A stretch of 64,000 bases of DNA. Origin: Semisulcospira habei. Lineage: Eukaryota; Mollusca; Gastropoda; Semisulcospiridae. Shown here in pieces: positions 60,640 to 64,000 of the stretch; position 1 is the stretch's first letter, and every line of letters begins with the position of its first letter. The position numbers and the translations under genes were made by a program. The DNA lies in assembly GCA_036245525.1 (NCBI GenBank), contig BTPG01000003.1, positions 206,043,745 to 206,107,744 on the forward strand. Direction: 5' to 3'. Under the pieces are notes generated by a model. It worked only from the letters and a program-made list of their open reading frames with translations, searched no databases and was not told the DNA's origin.

Positions 60640-60740
60640 TAAGTCGAACAACTCCGTAAAAAATTCGAACTATCCGTCATAAGGATAAGTCGAACGAAAT
60701 CGAATTCCCCTGCAAGTTCGACTTAAGCTTCGTCGACTGT
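60640..60740 (-). mobile_element. Possible pogo/Tc1-like transposon end
   Basis: Read on the minus strand from ~60740: tacagtcgacgaagcttaag, then repeated gtcgaac words. A cagtcgac start next to TA and internal gtcgaac motifs resemble pogo-type terminal repeats. The second end and a transposase are not seen. Confidence 0.3.
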
Positions 60741-60757
60741 ACTACTATATACAACTT

Positions 60758-60758
<1 letters not shown>

Positions 60759-60825
<67 letters not shown>

Positions 60826-60859
60826 GTGTGTGTTTGTGTGTGCGTGCGTGCGTGCGTGT

Positions 60860-60945
<86 letters not shown>
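60759..60945. repeat. (GT)n microsatellite
   Basis: About 185 bases of GT with a gcgt/tatgt interruption near 60820-60865. Confidence 0.95.
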
Positions 60946-60949
<4 letters not shown>

Positions 60950-61306
60950 CGCATTCATCAGGCGCCTATGTTTTGCTTAGCCGGTTCACTGCCGAGAAAA
61001 TAATGAACACAATCGAACTGCAAGAGGCAAAGATCCACATGAATCCCCGCAGTCGCTTCTGTGCACTTTAGAGTGCCGGAACTGCCTGCATGAGACATAT
61101 TATATAAATGAATATCATTGACTCTCGAGGAGAAATTTGGTCTGCTTTCTCCGGGGACTGAGCTTCCGCACCGACCTGTTATACAGTTCAGTTTCAAACA
61201 TTTAATCGCAGTCAGCACGGGCAGAATGGCCGATATGATTTTATCATGTGTGTGTCAGTACGGCATTCACTTTCATGCGAGTGTAAACTTTTACGACCTC
61301 CTCATA

Positions 61307-61343
61307 AAAAAAAAAAAAAGAAAAAAAAAAAAAAAAAAAAAAA
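61307..61343. repeat. Poly(A) tract
   Basis: A-run with one G. No retrotransposon body is recognisable immediately upstream on either strand. Confidence 0.8.
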
Positions 61344-61520
61344 GCATGTGCAATAAGAGGACAGAGTAAGTTAGTCTGCTCAGTATGGTACCAAATATCA
61401 CATTCAGGCATTTTTGAAAAGGTTAGTCAACTATGACAACTTCTTTGTAACTTCTTTGGAACCCGAGATAACACAATCATGTTATAAACAGTTGGAATCC
61501 ATCTTAGTTATTAAGAAGTA

Positions 61521-61566
61521 TGGATTCTCATGGGCCCCTGCGACTGTAGGGGCTAATGAGAATCTA
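61521..61566. repeat. Hairpin, one of two related copies
   Basis: gattctcat / atgagaatc arms with cccctgcgactgtagggg in the middle. A related hairpin (attctcatgagcacctgcgactgcaggtg) lies at ~61913-61942. Confidence 0.5.
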
Positions 61567-62110
61567 TGTATCTTGCAGATGAAAGCAGATCTATGTACAA
61601 GAGACTTAGTGTACACTGCCTTCAGTTTTGCTTCATAAATACGCCACACAAAAAGCGCACCATTTCACGATTTGACAGCGACCCACACACAGCCACTGAC
61701 ATACACCATAAGTCGTATATTCTACTCCGTATATCTAATCATTGCCTGCCTGCCTACGTCTTCATGCGCCTGTCCGACTGCAGATGATCAGGAGAATCTG
61801 TCATGGGATTAATCACCCTACACTACAAACAATATGTATACAAAACACGGAAATACATTTTACCCAAAGAACACCAACAGTAAGCCCATATTATGGGCTA
61901 GTAAGAGGCATATATTCTCATGAGCACCTGCGACTGCAGGTGACGTCATGGGTATGCTTTCGAATGCGCTTCACCACTTCCCATCCAGAAAAAGGTCCCT
62001 TCTACAGATTGATGGTAGATGGGACAATCTCCCCTCCACCCCCCCCCCCACCCCCACCCCCCATTTGTTTTTAAATAGCTATGAAAAACAGAATTAATAT
62101 ATATTTTTAC

Positions 62111-62320
62111 CTGAACACAGTCCAGATATTTGGTCACACCTGCCATGCAAACAATTGATTGACGGACAATAAACGTTGCACGCTTCTCCATAGTAACCTG
62201 CCTGACAGAGCGTACACCGACCAGTCGTCTGGTCACACTTCGGCTCAGGGTTTTGTGTATTTTCACATCTTCCCGGACAGTACCGCTGACAGGTTGGGCC
62301 GTAGAAACCATTAGAACATT
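62111..62320 (-). CDS. EGF/laminin-type exon of a MEGF-like receptor (diverged paralogue)
   Basis: The 210-bp, phase 1-1 exon encodes 70 residues: CSNGFYGPTCQRYCPGRC, then CDQTTGRCTLCQAGYYGEAC and CLHGRCDQISGLC. The acceptor is ttcttttcag at 62321 and the donor a normal tcag|gtaaaa at 62110. Cysteine spacing matches the array exons at 11-18 kb, and the boundary falls at the same codon. It may be an upstream exon of the same minus-strand gene, with the ~44 kb in between as intron, or belong to a separate paralogue. Confidence 0.75.
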
Positions 62321-63029
62321 CTGAAAAGAAAAAAGTAGTACGATGAATAACACATGGCATTTATTCAGAGTAGATCTATTCGAAATTCATGAGGTGTTGA
62401 CGTTATTTTTTGCACTGACTTCATATCGGGTTTTGCCGAGCTGACCATGGTGCTGAAACACAGTGTAGCGGATGTTTGATCTGCTTGAATGATTCACATT
62501 GTTGTGTTAGTGTTGTGTTGAGCGGTAAGGAAACTGAAACAGTTGAAAGATGAACGCCCAGGAGATGTGCAGACTTGGAGCTAAAAAAGTGAAACTGAGC
62601 ACACTCCCGGGAATTTCACTGGCAGCCAATGCAGCTGCTTCAGCATAAGCGTAACGTGGTCTCATGGTCCGTGGACATTTTCTAAAGCCTGCGTGGTGGA
62701 GCTTTTTGGTGGAGTGCAGTGTGCGCAGTACTGGCCCCACCCTTTAAACCCTTGGTTCGTCTGCCATGGCCTAGCAAGCTGGGACGGTGGCATCGAGGTC
62801 CTCGGGTCGTAGGTTTTATATCAGACTGTCCTGTCCTAGTCTCTGGCTCAAAATCCTTCCCCGGAGACACGGGGGCTTTGAGGTCAGGGTTTTCCTCCCT
62901 TAGCCTTTCCGCAGCCAAGCGGCCAGGCCTGCAAGGCAGCAGGCAGCCTTTGGTTATACAAAACCTAACCTGCAATGCAGCATGGGACTCGTGGAGGGCG
63001 GGGTCGTCTATGTCCCGTGCAGATGTGAA

Positions 63030-63640
63030 CATCTGCCCACTACCCAAGTCTTTCAGGTACGTCGGTAGTTTCTCCATGGAGTAGGAAGAAGTCAATAAGG
63101 TGTCCGATGTAATATGTTGGGGTTGCTACTTGTGAGATGATGGGTCGCCCTGGGATGCGTAGTCCATTCAGTCCGTTTTGTTCCGCTTCTCTTAGTTTCT
63201 GAGGTGTGAACTTGTGTGTTTTCGGTAATCAGTATAGGTGGGCTGTAGCAGAAACTTATAGGTTGTGAAGTCAATCTCTCCGCTGGTGAACATCGTTTGT
63301 GTCAGTCACATCACTTCACTGTGTATGTCGTTCTTTGTAGGGGGACACTATGTTTTGGTAGTGTATTCCTCGTAGTTGGGTTTCCGCTTCTTTAATGTAA
63401 TCATCTCTGTCTAAGATGACGATGGTGTATCCGGCTTTTGTCTCCTTTTTTAAATAACGATTTTTTTTGTTGTTGTTTTTGAGTTCCTGGATGGACTGCC
63501 GTTCCTCTTTCGTAGTGATCGGGCTTTTTTGATAACAAGGTGTCTGTACATCGCACATGTATGTGATGGCTTGATGTGACCAGCCGCAGTTTTCAACGGC
63601 CTTGTGAAAGGAGAAACGTTTCGCATAACACGGAACTGCT
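63030..63640 (-). pseudogene. Penelope-like element reverse transcriptase fragment
   Basis: The minus strand, in several frames, reads: KAGYTIVILDRDDYIKEAETQL (63440-63375), LPKTHK (~63220), GRPIISQVATPTYYIGHLID (~63150-63090) and LPTYLKDL (~63070). These follow the order of the N-terminal and RT1-3 regions of Penelope-like RTs. Frameshifts and stops throughout; no GIY-YIG endonuclease is visible. A decayed fragment. Confidence 0.65.
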
Positions 63641-64000
63641 CATATGAAAAAATAAGACAGCAATAAACAGCCTTCTTCCACGAAAAATTTACAGCAAGAC
63701 AACACAGCAAAGAGACACTAACGGAACTCTCAACGGAGGTGAACAACACACCCCGACGATCACTCCTACAAGAAGGAAAGGGAAAAGAAAAGAAAAAAAA
63801 ACCACCAATCACCACCCCTTGTACTGGTCACCAAGTGTAACCCCAAAACGAAAGGACGGGCTAAAGAGCTCAGGAAACACTGGAAACTCTGATCACAAAC
63901 GACCAGGGTTACAAATAAATGTTCACGACACCTCCCATTATTGCCTATAAAAAATGGAATACACAAAAACCTGGGAGACCTACTCATCTCTTCGAAACTG
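63641..64000. other. No recognisable gene
   Basis: A-rich sequence at the window edge with no supported coding or repeat structure. It could be further Penelope-like 5' sequence. Confidence 0.4.

Noticed and set aside
62682..63095. ORF 62719-63084 and its antisense partner as host genes
   Set aside because: Part overlaps the Penelope-like remnant in other frames and the rest has no recognisable domain or splice context.

Overview
The window is eukaryotic and looks like an animal genome, most likely a mollusc. It has large TA, GA and GT microsatellites, tRNA-headed SINEs, RTE-like and CR1/L2-like non-LTR retrotransposons, and spliced MEGF-type EGF exons. There is no bacterial operon structure. 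I could run no database search, so family names rest on motifs read from the sequence. The only recognisable host coding sequence is five minus-strand EGF-type exons (11.24, 12.27, 13.29, 18.32 and 62.11 kb). They are probably pieces of one MEGF10/scavenger-receptor-F-like gene whose introns are packed with mobile DNA.

Layout. 0-4 kb: dispersed repeats, an RTE-like 3' fragment and a duplicated block. 4.09-7.41 kb: a near full-length RTE retrotransposon flanked by a 12-bp repeat. 7.74-8.02 kb: a relic of a Polinton. 8.48-19.05 kb: a ~1,027-bp exon-plus-intron unit repeated in tandem, interrupted by an LTR-like insertion (8863-11023), a Harbinger-like element with a MADF exon (13631-14231), and a palindromic TA-rich complex with a retrotransposon fragment (14.58-17.9 kb). 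19-21.9 kb: non-coding, with a minisatellite, hairpins and GT/CA tracts.

21.93-48.95 kb is the main content: two Polinton/Maverick (adintovirus-like) copies facing each other. The left arm (21.93-30.31 kb) and right copy (35.32-48.95 kb) share about 7.5 kb in inverted orientation. The shared part holds the double-jelly-roll-type major capsid protein, a penton-like minor capsid protein, the packaging ATPase and several unnamed probable virion or membrane proteins. The right copy also carries a protein-primed-type DNA polymerase B, a retroviral-type integrase and small membrane proteins. Such elements replicate with their own PolB, insert with the integrase, and are thought to form virions with the capsid set. 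Both copies carry stops or frameshifts, but in different genes. Between them (30.31-35.3 kb) lie a candidate hammerhead ribozyme, CR1/L2-like fragments, a foldback element and a SINE.

49-58.2 kb: a minus-strand CR1/L2-like LINE split by an RTE-like element (23-bp target duplication), itself split by an antisense copy of the same family (75-bp duplication). 58.2-64 kb: non-coding sequence, a tRNA-derived SINE, GT tracts, a diverged EGF exon and a decayed Penelope-like reverse transcriptase.
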